Assembly: GCA_025201375.1 (NCBI GenBank) | Contig: JAIWZP010000031.1 | Coordinates: forward strand, 248,001 to 312,000 | Direction of reading: 5' to 3' | DNA: 64,000 nucleotides | From: Gongronella butleri | Lineage: Eukaryota; Mucoromycota; Mucoromycetes; Mucorales; Cunninghamellaceae | Part shown: piece after piece, positions 1 to 14,458 of the stretch | Layout of the letters: each line of letters opens with the position of its first letter | Numbering within the stretch: position 1 is the stretch's first letter | The notes under the pieces: model-generated | What the model saw: only the letters and a program-made list of their open reading frames with translations | The model's database searches: none | Told to the model about the DNA's origin: nothing | Program-made: the position numbers and the translations under genes

Positions 1-758
1 CAATGATCAGCGGCTGCAGCGATTTGAGCAGGTCCAAGCCTGTTTCCACGAGCCGGATGCCCGTGTATGCAAAGAAAGGCTGGATCACAAACGACAGGCA
101 CGCGTACATCAGGCTTGTCTTGGCGTCGCGCTCGTACACGCGCCACAGCGACATGAACACGATGAACGAGTAAATGCCGTAGATCACGGGCGTGACAATC
201 AATGCAATGATCACTTTCCAAGAAGCAAGCACGTCGCGTGCCGCCACCTTGACACTGGACGATGCAAGGGCCTCTGCAGACACGTAAAAAGAGAAGAATG
301 AGTCAAGGTCACACATGGTTCCTTTTCTTTTTCAGCGGGCAAAAGGTTTTACCTTTTTGCTTTTTCTGGCTGATGAGGCGCACAATGAGCATCAATGGAG
401 AATTGATAATCAGCGAGGGGAAGCCGAGGAACGCCAAGAAGACGAGTCGGATGAGGCGGCTAACGAGGACGGGTGCGGCCGAGAAGAGCGACTTTTTGGT
501 GGTTTCGACTTGATGGTCGTGCAAGCCAAAGTATTTTAGCTGATTGTTGTAGGCCGACACCTTGGCGGCCAGCTCCTTGCATTCTGGGTTGTCCTTGAAA
601 TAGCGATAGCCAAGCAGGAACCTGCGATTCAGATCCACGACCTGATCAATCGTCAGCTTGTGGGTGGCCGCAGGCTTGTACAGGCGGCGCGCCGCGTTGA
701 GAACCTATCAAAACCAGAGGCAATTTTTATAAAAATGAGAAAATGCAAACACGGATGC

Positions 759-794
<36 letters not shown>

Positions 795-2005
795 ATCAAC
801 GTGTCATAGTCGGGCGCGTTGGTCGTGACGGATTTCAAGCCCTCATGGCCCTCGTCGAGCAAAGCGGCAATGGCCTCACGCTTGGCTGTGCCACCCTGCT
901 TGTACTTTTCAACCCATTCACGGGGAATGGAGATGGGCGAGCCGTACGACACCACGGCACGCGAGCGGAAGCGATGCGGGTGGAAATAATTGAGACCTGA
1001 TTGAAAAAAAAGCAAGGATCAGACAATGCTCTGTTTGGCCAACTCTTTTGCGCTGCGCCTCCTTACCGACTGGTACAATTTTCACATCGGCGTTTTCGTC
1101 TTCTGCCATGGCGCCCAAAGCCATGATGGCAAACCCGGCTATGGGAAAGAAGAAGAAAAAAATCACACACAGATGAGATCAGTGTGCATGTTTTTTCCAT
1201 GACTTTTTTTTTTTTTTTCTCTCACTCACCTTTGAGAGGCAGCATTTGTGTTTGATCGTGGCTGCCGCCCTCAGGGAAGATGACGATACAGCCGCCATTA
1301 TGCAATCGCTCGTGGACCTTGTCGTAGAGCGTGGATTGATCGACGTGCGGAATGACCTTGTACGACGCGCCGTCACGCAGTAGCTTGTTGGCCTCGTCAT
1401 CAAGGGGCACCTTGAGCTTGATCTCGGTGTCGGAGATGACCTTGTCCACAGGCAATTGCACCTTCTTGCTCAAAACCAGTAGATCACGCGGGCCTGTCTG
1501 CTGTGTGAACTCGGTCCCGCGGCCAATCACCGTCAAGTTGTCGTCGCCAGCGTGCAATGAGCCGCGGCCCTTGGTGGCCAGGTCCTGAGGTCGGATCACA
1601 GGGACTGATTTCGTGAAAAAAAAAAAAAAATGATGGCGGGCTAGCGTGAGAGCCCTGTCCCCCCTCTTTTTTTTTTTATGTGATCGACGTACTTGCGTGC
1701 AACATGCGCGCGACTGTGCCAATCAGCTTGCGGTTAAACGAGGATTTGGCCATGAGCGGCGCGAATTGGCGCGGATTGGAGCGCAAAACCATGCCCGGAT
1801 CGATCTAAAAAGTGCAAAAAGGGCGTGTGAGCACAAGGTTGACGCTGTTTGTCGCGTCACTCACAAATTGGTTGGCATGAGGAGCAATGATAAAAATCAC
1901 AGGGCCGTCCTTTGGCACCATATGGGTGCCACTCGTGCGCACTTCTCGGAAGAAGATATTGGAAATCCCCTCAAATGACCACTTAACAAGGCTGTAAAGG
2001 TCCAT
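1..2005 (-). CDS. Glycerol-3-phosphate/DHAP acyltransferase (Sct1/Gpt2 family), 3' end outside window
   Basis: This protein would acylate glycerol-3-phosphate at sn-1, the first step of phospholipid and triacylglycerol synthesis, at the ER membrane. I read seven exons: 2005..1865, 1804..1693, 1604..1230, 1138..1067, 996..794, 704..353 and 273..1, all in phase. The start fits the family, which begins a few residues before the FFREV segment. The PLSC acyltransferase core is visible: the APHANQF-IDP block (motif I, split by intron 1) and FPEGGSHD (motif III). After the core come a helical region and hydrophobic segments (LVFLAFLGFP; VIIALIVTPVIYGIYSFIVF), as expected for the C-terminal membrane anchors of Sct1/Gpt2. 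The last exon runs off the window, so the C-terminus is unseen. It is divergent from the calcineurin gene. Which of the two yeast paralogues it corresponds to cannot be decided. Confidence 0.9.
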
Positions 2006-3176
2006 GGGGCGACGTGGAAGACGGAGGGGTGTCAGAAAGAAAAAAAAAAAAGGGTGAAAGAAAGTGAAAAGTAGCCAACGGCCCCGCGAGCGGACTTCAA
2101 TTTATGGTCTTGCTGAAATGCGAGATTCATGGTGACACCCGCTCTCGGATTTGGTTCCCAATCCTGCCTTGTCAGCATCACACTATGCATAGTCCATCCC
2201 GAAGATGCCAATTGTCCAGCACATTGGATAAAATGTTTTATGCAACCTTTTTTTGACGCGATCGCCGTGAGTTCATCCTGAAAACAGCAAAAAATAGCAA
2301 ATGACAAAGATTCGGTGCCCTGAGCACCTTTTTTTTTCTCCTTTGTCATCGTTTGTGCCGCTCCTTTTGCCAATTGGGGCGATCCGGATGGAGCTTTCTT
2401 TGATGCCGATGCCGATGGTACCGCAACAGCTGTAAAAAGAGATTTTTTTATTGCTTTTTTTTATGCAGCGACTCAAGGTTTGTAGGCTGCAAACGCGTCG
2501 AAATACCTAATTTCATTGACATTACCAGAGAACAAACAGAGCGAGTGGCGCGTGGATGTGCTCAAAAAAAGGATAAAACCACGTTGCAAAAGCATTGTGC
2601 GTGCCCCGCGCCCAAAAAAAAAAAAAAAAAATTAAATGAGCTTTGCTACGGTCTCGTTTCATCTTTTCTTACGCGTGTTGAATGTACAAAAAGTGGCGTG
2701 GCCCGAGCACGTCGAATTGTCAAGACACAAGGACCAAAGGCGATTTTGGCCGTGCTCGCATTGAGATCACGCGATGGCGTTCCGCAGTGGGCCTCGCTGG
2801 GCTTTGATTGTGAAACAATCTCTCATATATCATACCTTGCCCTGGGCTGAGGACTTGCCAATCAACTTGCGGTGTAACCTTTCCAAATTAAGCATCGAGG
2901 CCTAAAATCTTGCTTTTTTTTTTTTGCAAAGCGTGCCTGCAACAAAAAGCAATTCAATTGATCTTCATGCCAACTGGTTGTTGTGGAAATAACGATCATT
3001 GCACGGGTATTACGGCAGAAAGATGGAGGGCGTGTGCGGCGTGCGCGGCGTGCGCAGGCGCGACATGAGGTGATCACGTCGGAGTTTGAATGGCCACAAG
3101 ATTGAAGTGGGGCCAAAAACCTGGTGTGAGCAAAAAAAAACCCTTTTTTCTTCTTCTCACCCCACTGCATTAGCTC
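2006..3176. promoter_or_regulatory. Divergent intergenic region, acyltransferase / calcineurin A
   Basis: About 1.2 kb lies between two head-to-head start codons. It holds A/T runs at 2040-2052 and 2616-2632 and no coding region I can support. Short open frames on the minus strand at 2032-2476 have no recognisable family and are mostly Lys/Ser/Phe from homopolymers. Untranslated first exons for either gene could lie here. Confidence 0.6.
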
Positions 3177-5441
<2,265 letters not shown>

Positions 5442-6249
5442 AAGAGAAAAAAACATCATGCCTTTCATTTTTTTTTTTTTTTTTTTGGGCTCATTGTTTG
5501 TCATTTGGGGAGGTCAGGAGGAGAAACAAATCTGGGCCTATCATTGTCATTTTGCAGCATAGTGTGGGATGGTCGCGTGTCAATTGACAAAAAAGAAGAA
5601 AAAAAAAAGAGGGACCGTGTGACATAAATGATCGCGATTGAAAAAGAAGTGCAAGAGGGCAGGGGGAGCCTCAAAAGCCGGAATTGGCCATCCATGGATG
5701 AGCCTGTCAACTAGAAAAGGGGAATGGGAGGGGTGTTTGTTATTGGGTGTGACACAAAACAAAGATGGATCGCGATTGAATGATGGAAAAAGGTGATTTG
5801 GATGACGATGCGTTGGTCTCGTCTTGTTATTATTGTTCTTGGTCAGCCTTGCAGTCATGACCGGCCGGGCAGGAAAGGACGCATCTTTGTTTGACGCCAA
5901 TTTTGGACAAGCGCACAACAATTGCACTTTTTGGGCAAACGATGAGCGCCGGACCTTTAATGCAAAAAGCAGGTGATGCGCGCTTTGGGAGGGGCCAGTG
6001 CATTGTGGCCCAAAGTGGAGCCTGGTATTGTCCTAGTTTGCTGTGAATTGAGATCCTTTCATCCGACCTCCTATTGCTTCTTTTTTTTGCATTCTGTTTT
6101 TTTTTCTTTTGTTTCGTTCACTTTTTTTTTTGTTTCTCTCGCTTTTTTTTTTTTTTTTTTTTGTCTCATTCTCTTCTTTTTTTGTACTTTATTTTTTCGT
6201 GTACCCCTCCTTTTTTTTTTTGTTCCTTTTTTTGTCATTTTTTAGAGCG
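5442..6249. other. Intergenic region with long pyrimidine tract
   Basis: This holds the calcineurin 3' end, a T run at about 5467-5486, then a strongly T-rich tract (6070-6243) ending in TTTTTTAG just before the next start codon. The tract may be the 3' part of a leader intron or a pyrimidine-rich core promoter. No coding region is supported; the Phe-rich open frames here come from the T runs. Confidence 0.6.
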
Positions 6250-8476
6250 ATGGAAGGTCATTATGGGCTTTTGCCATCCGAGATGCTCTATACCCCGCCC
6301 GTTTACTGGTCATCGCAGCAAGTTGCAGGGTTGCCACGTTCATCCGGGATGATGGCACCCATTGTGTATGGCAACAAATCGTCCAATGGGCACAATATGT
6401 ATCATTCGAGCTCGATGCCGACCTCCATGGCACCATCACACGAGCGTCCGAAAGAGCGTCGGCGGCCGGCTAGCTACTATCCGCCTCATCCTCCACCACC
6501 TTCGGCACACCAACATGGCGATTACATGCGTGGGGCGCCTGCGGCTCCTTCTTATGGGCAGCAGCCGATAGGCAGCCGGCCATTATCATCGTCTTCTTCG
6601 TCTTCCATGTCTGGGCGGCAGCATCCTCCTGTGTACGATGGACGACCAGGGGAGCACCGGATTCAACGCAAACCGGTTCGTATGGGGTCCAATGGCCTGA
6701 GCAATGGTAATGGACTCGGCATCAGTCATGGAAACAGCAGCAACGGCAACAATAGTATGCAACAACCGACGATGACGATGCCAATGGGCGTCAGCACGAC
6801 GTCATGGGCGTCGCCGACGTCGTCTTCGTCACCCATGACGTTCCATTCCGAGCCCGGATGGAAATTGCACCATTACGATCATATTAAGCTTCGATCTCCA
6901 TTGTCGCCTGCGCCTTCGTGCGTTGTTGATAGCAATTCGTCCTCCAGTGGCACTTGCGATTCACGTGCATCGTCCATGTCGCAACAACAGCAACCACCCC
7001 CGCAACGCGCCATCCCTCGGCGGCCATTGAAAACATCACATTCGAGCGGCGCCTTGTCTTCATCGGCCGCTGTCGCGCCATTGACGGCCGTGTCCGATGA
7101 AGAAAGCGTCTTTTCACCTAGCCATGCGTCGTCGTCGGCCATGGGTGCTCCGCGTTTGCCCATGCACGCGCATCGGCCACGCCGCCACTCTCAAAATGAT
7201 CTGCTGTCATGTTCGCAGAATTCTATGCATGAGAAACGCGCTTCTACCCCTAAATTGCGGCGCGTGCTCTCGGCGAAACCGTGTGTGAAACAACCACCGC
7301 CAATGCCCCTGGACGACTCGTCAGCCGCCTTGCCCGATGACGACATCCCGCCTTTGACGCGTGACGAGAACCCGTCCCCCTCCTTTTGGAATCCCCGCAC
7401 TGAGCAGGACATCATGCCTGTCAAGCGCACACTCAGCAGGCGCCTGCGTGGCCTCCTCCAGCCCCAAAAGGCAAAGCTCGATGGCACAAGCAAAGATCAG
7501 CATCTCGCAAGTCAGCATTGGAGCGTCACAAGGCCAATGACCCCCATGGATGACATTGATTTCTACAATGATGCCCTCCTCGATGAACCCGACAATGGCA
7601 TGATTGCCAACCCCTTTTACATGATTAGGTAAGTGAGAGAGAATAAAAATAAGAGAGCGAGAGCGAGAGCGAGAGAGAAAGAGAAAGAGAGAGAGAGAGA
7701 GAGAAAGAGAAAATGAAAAAAGGGCACATCCCTCCCTGAACATCCCTCCCTGTTTGTACAATCAGCTGATCGATCGTCCACCATTTCCATAAAATAGTCG
7801 TTCCTGGGCAATGGGCGATTGCTTCAATTTAGATCTAGACAATGAAGATTTTACGCAAATGGACACGTATGCGTCCAATGTGCAGCAGCGCGGGTCGGCG
7901 CTCACGCCCAAGCTGCTGACGTTGAAATTCCTTGTGCGGCCATATCGACGCGAATTGTACCGATTGCGCGTGATTTTTACGTGGATCATGCTCAACATTG
8001 CCATTGTGGACCAGCGGTCTGACGAGGAGCGTCGTCACATGGAGGAGGCCGATCAATGGCGCCAGCAGATGCTCATGACGTCGACGATGCCTGTGCCGCT
8101 GGCTTCCACCAACACGCGCCCCACCAGCCGAGGAAGAAGGTGGACAAACAACAAAAAGCAGGTCCAGCAGCTGCCCGACGAGTGCGAGCTGGAATTGCCG
8201 TTGCTCGATGTCATGACCGGCCAGGGCTTGCTTCCCGAGGGCGGTGGCGCTGTCGATGCCTTTGAAGAATGGCTCTTTTCAGAGTCTTCCCAGCAAGTCT
8301 TTCGTCGTCGCGATTGCTCATCGTCCATTGGCATGGCCAATCTCTTTTGTGACATGGCATTGGCCGCGGGCATCCAAGAGGCACGCGTCATCTATGGCTA
8401 TTTACGCGGTAAACAGACAGGGGGAAGAAAAAGAACCGCGCTGTGGCGTTTCTAACGTGCTTTTTTCGTCCTTTTT

Positions 8477-8518
<42 letters not shown>

Positions 8519-9701
8519 AGCACCCAAGGACTCTTTTAGCGAGGCAAGCATGGCATCGTCCGAGGACGATGACGACCGGGCGCTTGTCCAAAATCACGCG
8601 TGGTGCTGCGTCAAAGTGGAAGGCGAGTATCGTTTTGTGGATTGCTGGCTTGCTTTTCCGTCGCAGCCACAAAACAAGTATCAGATTGAGGATCATTGGT
8701 TCCTTGCCAAGCCGAGCGACATGATTTACACGCACTTCCCCTATGCGCGCGTCGACCAATGCCTGGAACCTGCCATTTCTGTCAAGGCGTTTTTTGACCT
8801 GCCCTATGTGTGGCCTTCGTTCTTTGAGCATCATTTCAAGCTGATCCGGTTCAATCCGTCGACGCTGACAATGGTGGACGATCAGGTATGCCATCTGACG
8901 ATCCGTGTGGACCCCGACACGGTGTGTTTTGCCATGGTCGAGGCCGAATCGGGCCAATTGATGCGCACGCTGGCGCAATGTCGCAATGCACAGACCGAGG
9001 ATGGCGTGTCTGAGCGCGTGTACAAGATCAAAGCCGTGCTGCCGACGGGCGCGACGCGTGGATGGCTCAAAATCTTTGCTGCGCCATCTGCATGGTTGGA
9101 CACGCACCTGATCCAGCGACAAGACGATCCCTACGCGTCCAATGGGTCTGGAACGAGCAGCAGCAGCAGTAGCAGTAGCAGCAGCAACAATGGTGGCAGC
9201 GGTGGAGCCAATGGCTCGGGAAATAACAGCAACAGCAGCAGCAGCAACAACAATAGCGGTGGATCCATCTCTTTATCGCCCCCAGCTGGCACCACTGTCC
9301 ATCCACCAGGCGCATTGACCTTGGAATTGCCGCCGCTGGCCGTGGCATTCCCATTGCACCACCGTCAATCGCATCCGGCTGGCCGCAGCAACAATTTGCC
9401 CTTTGAATTTGTCCATGTGCACCCCTGTCGCTACGAATTCAACGTCCAGGAGCCCCAGTGCTATTTCTTGTACCCCCTGCAGACCTACAATTTCCTCATC
9501 CATGGCGGCGAATCACATCACAAGCTCGCTATCCGCAGCCCATCCGGAAAGCTCTTCAAACTCATGTCCTACCCGCAAGAACACACTTATGATGGAAGTG
9601 TCACCCTGGGCGAGGTCGGCAAATGGACCCTGATCTGCCTGCTGCATCAATCCACAGGCTGGTTCGTCATAGCATCATGGATGTGTGTCCATCCCCAATA
9701 A
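6250..9701 (+). CDS. Large protein with transglutaminase-like domain (Cyk3-related), probably non-catalytic
   Basis: Three exons, 6250-7628, 7798-8408 and 8521-9701, give 1056 residues. The first about 450 residues are disordered (Ser, Pro, His and Gln rich) and look like a scaffold. The transglutaminase-like fold is around residues 600-720. The block GMANLFCDMALAAGI is followed by HAWCC (His about 689) and FVDCW (Asp about 704), the His and Asp of the Cys-His-Asp triad. At the position of the nucleophilic Cys I read Ser (about 636), with a Cys three residues earlier. This resembles the cytokinesis protein Cyk3, whose domain is known to lack the Cys, but no SH3 domain is visible. A Ser/Asn/Gly linker lies near residues 865-910, and a conserved-looking C-terminal beta-rich part (HKLAIRSPSGKLFKL) follows. 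Family call is good; the Cyk3 link is inference. Confidence 0.8.
8479..8515 (+). repeat. Intronic T run, 37 T
   Basis: Uninterrupted T run directly before the acceptor GCTAG of the second intron of the transglutaminase-like gene. Confidence 0.95.
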
Positions 9702-10162
9702 AAAAAGCCCGCATTATTAAAAAAACAAAAAAAGAAAAGAAAAGAAAGGAAAAGAAAGTGAAGGAAAAAAAAACGCGTCGTATTGCATTGGACGGAGCCA
9801 TCGAGGTCAAGCGGAAACTGTCGGGCTTTGAAATCCACCCTGGCCACCCGAAGAAGATTTGCAAAAAAAAAAAAAAAAGTTCCACTCTTCTTTTTATCTA
9901 TTTTTTTTTTCTCTTTTGTTTGTTTTCTTTTCTTTTATTTTTGCACGCCTCCATCCGTTTGACCAGCAAGAGCTTTTGTCTTTTGTATTATTCTAGGTGA
10001 TCGTGGTGACTCTTTTGCGCTGTTTATCAGTACCGTCCTTTGGTGAGTCGTTGACGAGGGCTCGTTTTTTGTTTATTTGGGTGGTCCAAGGGCCAAGGAG
10101 CGAATTGGCGTGTTTTATTGACCTTTTTTTTTTTTTTTTTCTACGACGACAGAAAAGCTCGT
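9702..10162. other. Intergenic, transglutaminase-like gene to MDM31
   Basis: About 460 bases with A-rich and T-rich runs (9716-9770, 9860-9878, 10123-10140). It holds a polyadenylation-type AATAAAAAA just after the upstream stop. No gene seen. Confidence 0.6.
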
Positions 10163-12819
10163 ATGGCGCTGAAAAGGATTGTTTCATATCGGTCTCTGTT
10201 GACGCGGCAATATCAACACGTCAGCCTGTCGCCTCGGAAGCGGTCGCTTGTGTGTCGGTCGTTGTGTCCAGGCATGGTGGCGTATCAGGTGGACAGTGCG
10301 TGCTTTTACCACGGGACAACGACGACGACGACCAGCACCTGGCAGACGGCCGCGGTCACGTCGTCATCGCCGTCGCCCGCGAAAAGAAGCGCGCCATCGA
10401 CACTTGCATTGTACGACAATGCGTCGTTTGTGACGATTCGCGCGTTTTTGCAAGTTGTGATTGATTGGGAGACGACGCAGGGCGTACGCACGCTTTATAT
10501 GCGGTTTCGGCACCACGTCAAAGCATTGTTGCGCGAACAGGAGCAATTACATTCGAATCGGCGGCGATTACGGCAGGTGCATTATCAGCGATCGTGGCAA
10601 GCGTTGTACGCGCGCCACCAGTACCATGGTAGCAGCAATGGCAGCCGGCCACTAGGCGTGCGCTATTTACACACGAGCCAAAATCATGGCAAGCCCATGC
10701 CGCATTTCCCGCATCCGCCCAGCAAGGACGAGCTTCTTGCACAGACACGATCGTTCCTCGGCAGGCTCAAAATCCGCATCAAATGGCCACTCATGCGCCA
10801 AATGCGCCCATGGACTCTCAACGACATCACCGCTCTCTTTTCTTGGCTCTTTCTTGGCCACACCGTATGGCTCTTGGTCGGCACAACAAGCTTTGTCAGC
10901 CTCATACTATGGCTGGCCAATTCACTCCAATTCCAAGGTAAATTGAAAAAAAAAGATTGGGGGAAAATTGGGAAAAATTGAAAAAAAAAGTGTTTAGATT
11001 CTTTTATATTTCTTTCTAAATTCTCATTCTCTCCATTCTCTCCATTCTCTCTTTCTGGGCAGGCTGGATGGCATACCGCATTGGCAAGTATTTGACGTCT
11101 GCGACGGGGGCGACGGTAGTGTTTGACAGTGGGATTGTGCCGAATTGGAAGGATGGCAAGATCCGATTCAACAATGTGCGCATTCACCGGATGCCGCGGT
11201 CGGAACGCGAGAAATTCCAGCGACACGCGCATATGGCTGCGCTGGGCATGGCGTCCGAGGAGGGCACGCCGCTGCTGCAACAGGCCGAATGCGCCGACGA
11301 TCCGCTTGCCGGTGTGCATTTCGACGAAGATGAGCAGCACAATGACGTGCTCAAGCACTGGATGTGGTTTGATCTGACGCTGGACCGCGTCGAGTGCACA
11401 TTGAGCCTGATCCGGTGGATGGATGGCAAGGGCCTGGTCCAGAGCGTCGACATCCAGGGCGTCCGCGGCGTCGTCGACCGCCGCCACGTCCGTTGGGACC
11501 CCAATGTCAAATACGACCCTGTTGCTTCTAGGCACAAATATACCCCCGGCGACTTTGAGCTCGAGAAACTCACCCTCGATGATTTACTCGTCACCGTCTA
11601 CCAACCCAATGGCTTCCGGCCTTACCCAGTCTCCATCTTCCAGGCACAATTGGATCGATTCCGCAAACAATGGTTAGAATAAGAAAAAAAAAAAAAGATA
11701 GAAAAAAAAGAGGAAGAAAAAAAAAGGCAGTAAAAAATGACCAATTTCTTTTCTTTTTTTTCCATTGTTAGGCTGTTTTACGATTTGCTTTGCGCCACGT
11801 CGATTGTCGGTGCATTTGACAAGTGTTTATTCAGCGTGCATACCCCGCAATTGGAAAAAAGCGTGCTCGCGCAGTCCGGCCACCTCGATGAAAAGCAGCC
11901 CGGGTATCGCAGCCACGACATTTACCATTATTACCCATTCAAACGCCCCGATCCCAATGGTGTCCTTGTCGGCGGAGAGACCACAAGGTTTGGCGTCCTG
12001 ACGGACAATGATATGCGCAAGCAGGGCTACAAGCGAAAGGTAAAAAGAAAAAGAGATCGACGCGTCTCCTTGAAACTTTTTTGACACGTCATTTTTTTCT
12101 AGTCGCGTCTCCGGATTGACGGTGTGCCGATTGATCATATCAATCGCGGCGTGGAAGGCCCTGCTGGGTGGATCACGTCGGGCACGGTGGACGTGACGGC
12201 AGACATTTACATCCCACAAGAGGCTTCCGAGGCCGATTCGACGGAATTGCTGCGCCAGCTGGTGTACGAGCTGACGGATCGCATTGATTTGCCACAACCG
12301 GTGACGCTGGGAGTGGGCAATGGCGAAGAGGTCCTTGTTGTGGGCGGCGGCACCAAGAACAGCAACCGGCACAAGAACAACAGTACCGACAATGACAAAA
12401 ATGAGCATGCACGCAAGTTTGTCATGGATTTCTTGTTCCGTTTCAAGGACAGCAAGGCGTCGGTGCCCCTGTTTACGCCAGACCTCTCGTACGTCACGCA
12501 TGCCACAGTGCGCCCCGTTGTGGCCTACATCAATCGCAACAAGACCATTGTGCCCATCAAATGCCGCGTCGTCATGGACCTTTCCAATTTCGACGGCGCA
12601 TGGACCGGCTACGACTCGACCCTGATGAATCACATCTCTGAGCAGCTCGGCATTGGCTTTGTCGACCTCACCCTGGACCAGCAGGAGCGCAATCGCCGCC
12701 TCAAGCAAATTGGCTTTTGGAGCCTGCGCGAAATGGTCCGCAATCTCGTCTACGTCTACGACCTCGTCACAGGCACTTCACGTGGATTCTGGTCCCATCT
12801 TTACGGCAATCATTTTTAA
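10163..12819 (+). CDS. MDM31: Mdm31/Mdm32-family mitochondrial inner-membrane protein
   Basis: Mdm31 is a mitochondrial inner-membrane protein needed for mitochondrial shape and cardiolipin/phosphatidylethanolamine handling in yeast. Four exons, 10163-10937, 11063-11672, 11772-12039 and 12103-12819, give 789 residues. The N-terminus is rich in Arg, Ser and Leu with no acidic residues (MALKRIVSYRSLLTRQ), as for a presequence. A membrane segment lies near residues 218-255 (LFSWLFLGHTVWLLVGTTSF). After it the family blocks follow in order: KYLTSATGATVVFDSGIVP, WKDGKIRFNNV, DRVECTLSLIRWMDGKGLVQ, IQGVRGVVDRR, then FRKQWLFYDLL across intron 2. The donor of intron 2 (GTTAGA) is atypical, but the protein match across it is exact to the family pattern. 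The last block (WSLREMVRNLVYVYDLVTG) is also typical. Mdm31 against Mdm32 was chosen by overall pattern only. Confidence 0.93.
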
Positions 12820-13104
12820 TTTTTTTTTCCCCCCACTCATTTCAATCTTTTTCTGCCTCCAATGCATCCCCCCTCCTACCCCAATTCCCACCTCTCTCTC
12901 TCTCTCTCTCTCATGTGTCTATTCTTCTTTCAAACACTAGACTGTACATAAAATCATGGTTCATGGATTTTTCATTCAGGTTCTACAGTGTGTCTGTCAT
13001 GGGGGGATATAAAGGCTGCGACGCATGGGATGCATGAAAAAAAAAGATAAAAAGAATCAATCGCATCTTGATGAGCGCTCAATCGGCGCAATTCAGGGAA
13101 GAAA
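12820..13104. other. Convergent 3' region
   Basis: Less than 300 bases between two converging stop codons. It has a CT dinucleotide run (about 12892-12913). Nothing else seen. Confidence 0.6.
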
Positions 13105-14458
13105 TTAAGATCTAAAGACGCGCATCACCTTGAGAATAGGCGCACGGCAAATGGGGCACTCGTTCTTGTTGGCAACAAGCTAAAAAAAAAAAAAGGAGTC
13201 AGAAACAGCGGATGTTGTTTTTTTTTTTCGTTTTTACCTTCATGCCGCAATCAATGCAAGCGACCATGTGGCAACAGTCGAGGAAAAGCGCGTTTTGCTG
13301 GGCGTCAAAGCAGATTCGGCACACGTCGTCGCTGTCGTCGTCGGGATGCGCGCCCGAGTGTTTCTTTTCGTCATCTACGAGCTGTTTGACACGTTTGACA
13401 AGATCGTCCTTTTCAATGACATGATTGAGTTCGACCTGGTTCTTGGCCAAGATGAGCTTGAGTGTGCGCACGGACATGGCGGACAAGTCAACCTTTTGTT
13501 GCGCGAGTTGCTTCAGCGTGATGGGCGGCGCGTCGGATTTTGAAGCCTGTGCCGATGCCGATGGCCTTGATGCCGATGGCCGTGATGCCGATGAGGCGGG
13601 CGCTGGCCTTTGTTGTGATTGTGCAGGTGTGGATGGACGCGTCGTACGTGGCTGTGATGAAGGTCTTGTTTGGGGTGACGCGTGTGTTTGCGGGGATGGA
13701 CGCGGCTGTGATGATGGTCGTGGCTGTTGTTGTTGCTGTTGTTGTTGCTGTTGTTGTTGTTGCTGTTGTTGTTGCTGTGGCTGTGCGTCAAAGGCGGAGA
13801 GGATATCTTGTTGGAAAAAGTCGGTGACACTTTTGACGGCGGACACAATGGGATTGTCACTGTCTTGGTCAGCATTCTGCGTGGCGTGAGCTTGCTGTTT
13901 TTGGAGATACTCGCGTTCGCGCACACGCCGGTAATGCACTTCGTTGTCATTAGTCAGCGGACGCGTATTGAAGATAAGTCGCACAAGATCGTCCTTTTCC
14001 AAAACATGCTGGGCCGGCAGGCTGTAATAATGCACGTATCGCTTTAATTGCTTCAGAGACTGCTGCGACAGCGCCGTCGAGCTCGACTGCTGCATCGTGA
14101 TCAAATCATGACACGTGTCACATGTTCGCACCGTCCTGAAATTAAAAAAAAAGAGTCAAAACAAGGAGCCCATCGGCCTCGCCGCCTGGCCAAACCCCCT
14201 TTCTTCCCCATTATCAAACAATACCCTTCATAGCCATATTTCGGCAGCAAATGCCGCTGCTGAGAACAGTCGCTGCATACGACGAGGCCTAGAAAAAAAA
14301 AAAAAGAGAAATTGGGCGTGAGAGAGGGCATGAATTGGGCGCTTTTCTTGGCGACCCCTGGCCCTTGTTCCAGTCGTACCGCAGTTGCGACAGTGGTATT
14401 TTTGTCGAAACAGGTTAAAGGGCTCGCTACATTGGCCGCAGAGCTTGCTTTTGCCCAT
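13105..14458 (-). CDS. FYVE-type zinc finger plus RING E3 ubiquitin ligase (RNF34/CARP-like)
   Basis: Four exons, 14458..14380, 14288..14225, 14135..13238 and 13179..13105, give 371 residues. Residues 1-60 form a FYVE-like double zinc finger (CGQC, CRNCGLVVCSDC, CDTC), split by two introns. After a SAP/LEM-like helical repeat (about 75-110: LPAQHVLEKDDLVRLIFN) comes a disordered stretch with a polyglutamine tract (coding bases about 13725-13780) and Pro/Ser/Arg repeats. A second short helical repeat (VELNHVIEKDDLVKRV) follows. A C3HC4 RING closes the protein (CRICFDAQQ, CCHMVACIDC, CPICRAPI). This order is that of the CARP/RNF34 ligases, which in animals act on endosomal and apoptotic substrates. 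The substrate here is unknown. An ATG at 14458 fits the family start. Confidence 0.88.
13725..13790 (-). repeat. Polyglutamine-encoding CAA/CAG tract
   Basis: About 20 CAA/CAG codons inside the RING gene (read as TTG/CTG triplets on the plus strand). Mixed CAA and CAG codons suggest a stabilised rather than freshly expanded tract. Confidence 0.9.

Noticed and set aside
5973..6352. Phe-rich open frames
   Set aside because: Coded by the T tract upstream of the transglutaminase-like gene; no protein-like composition.
8517..9122. 201-codon minus-strand open frame
   Set aside because: Antisense to the transglutaminase-like domain, which carries the recognisable motifs.
10684..11535. 283-codon minus-strand open frame
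   Set aside because: Antisense to MDM31 exons 1-2 and crosses their intron.
11827..12708. 293-codon minus-strand open frame
   Set aside because: Antisense to the MDM31 exons, whose protein match to the family is strong.
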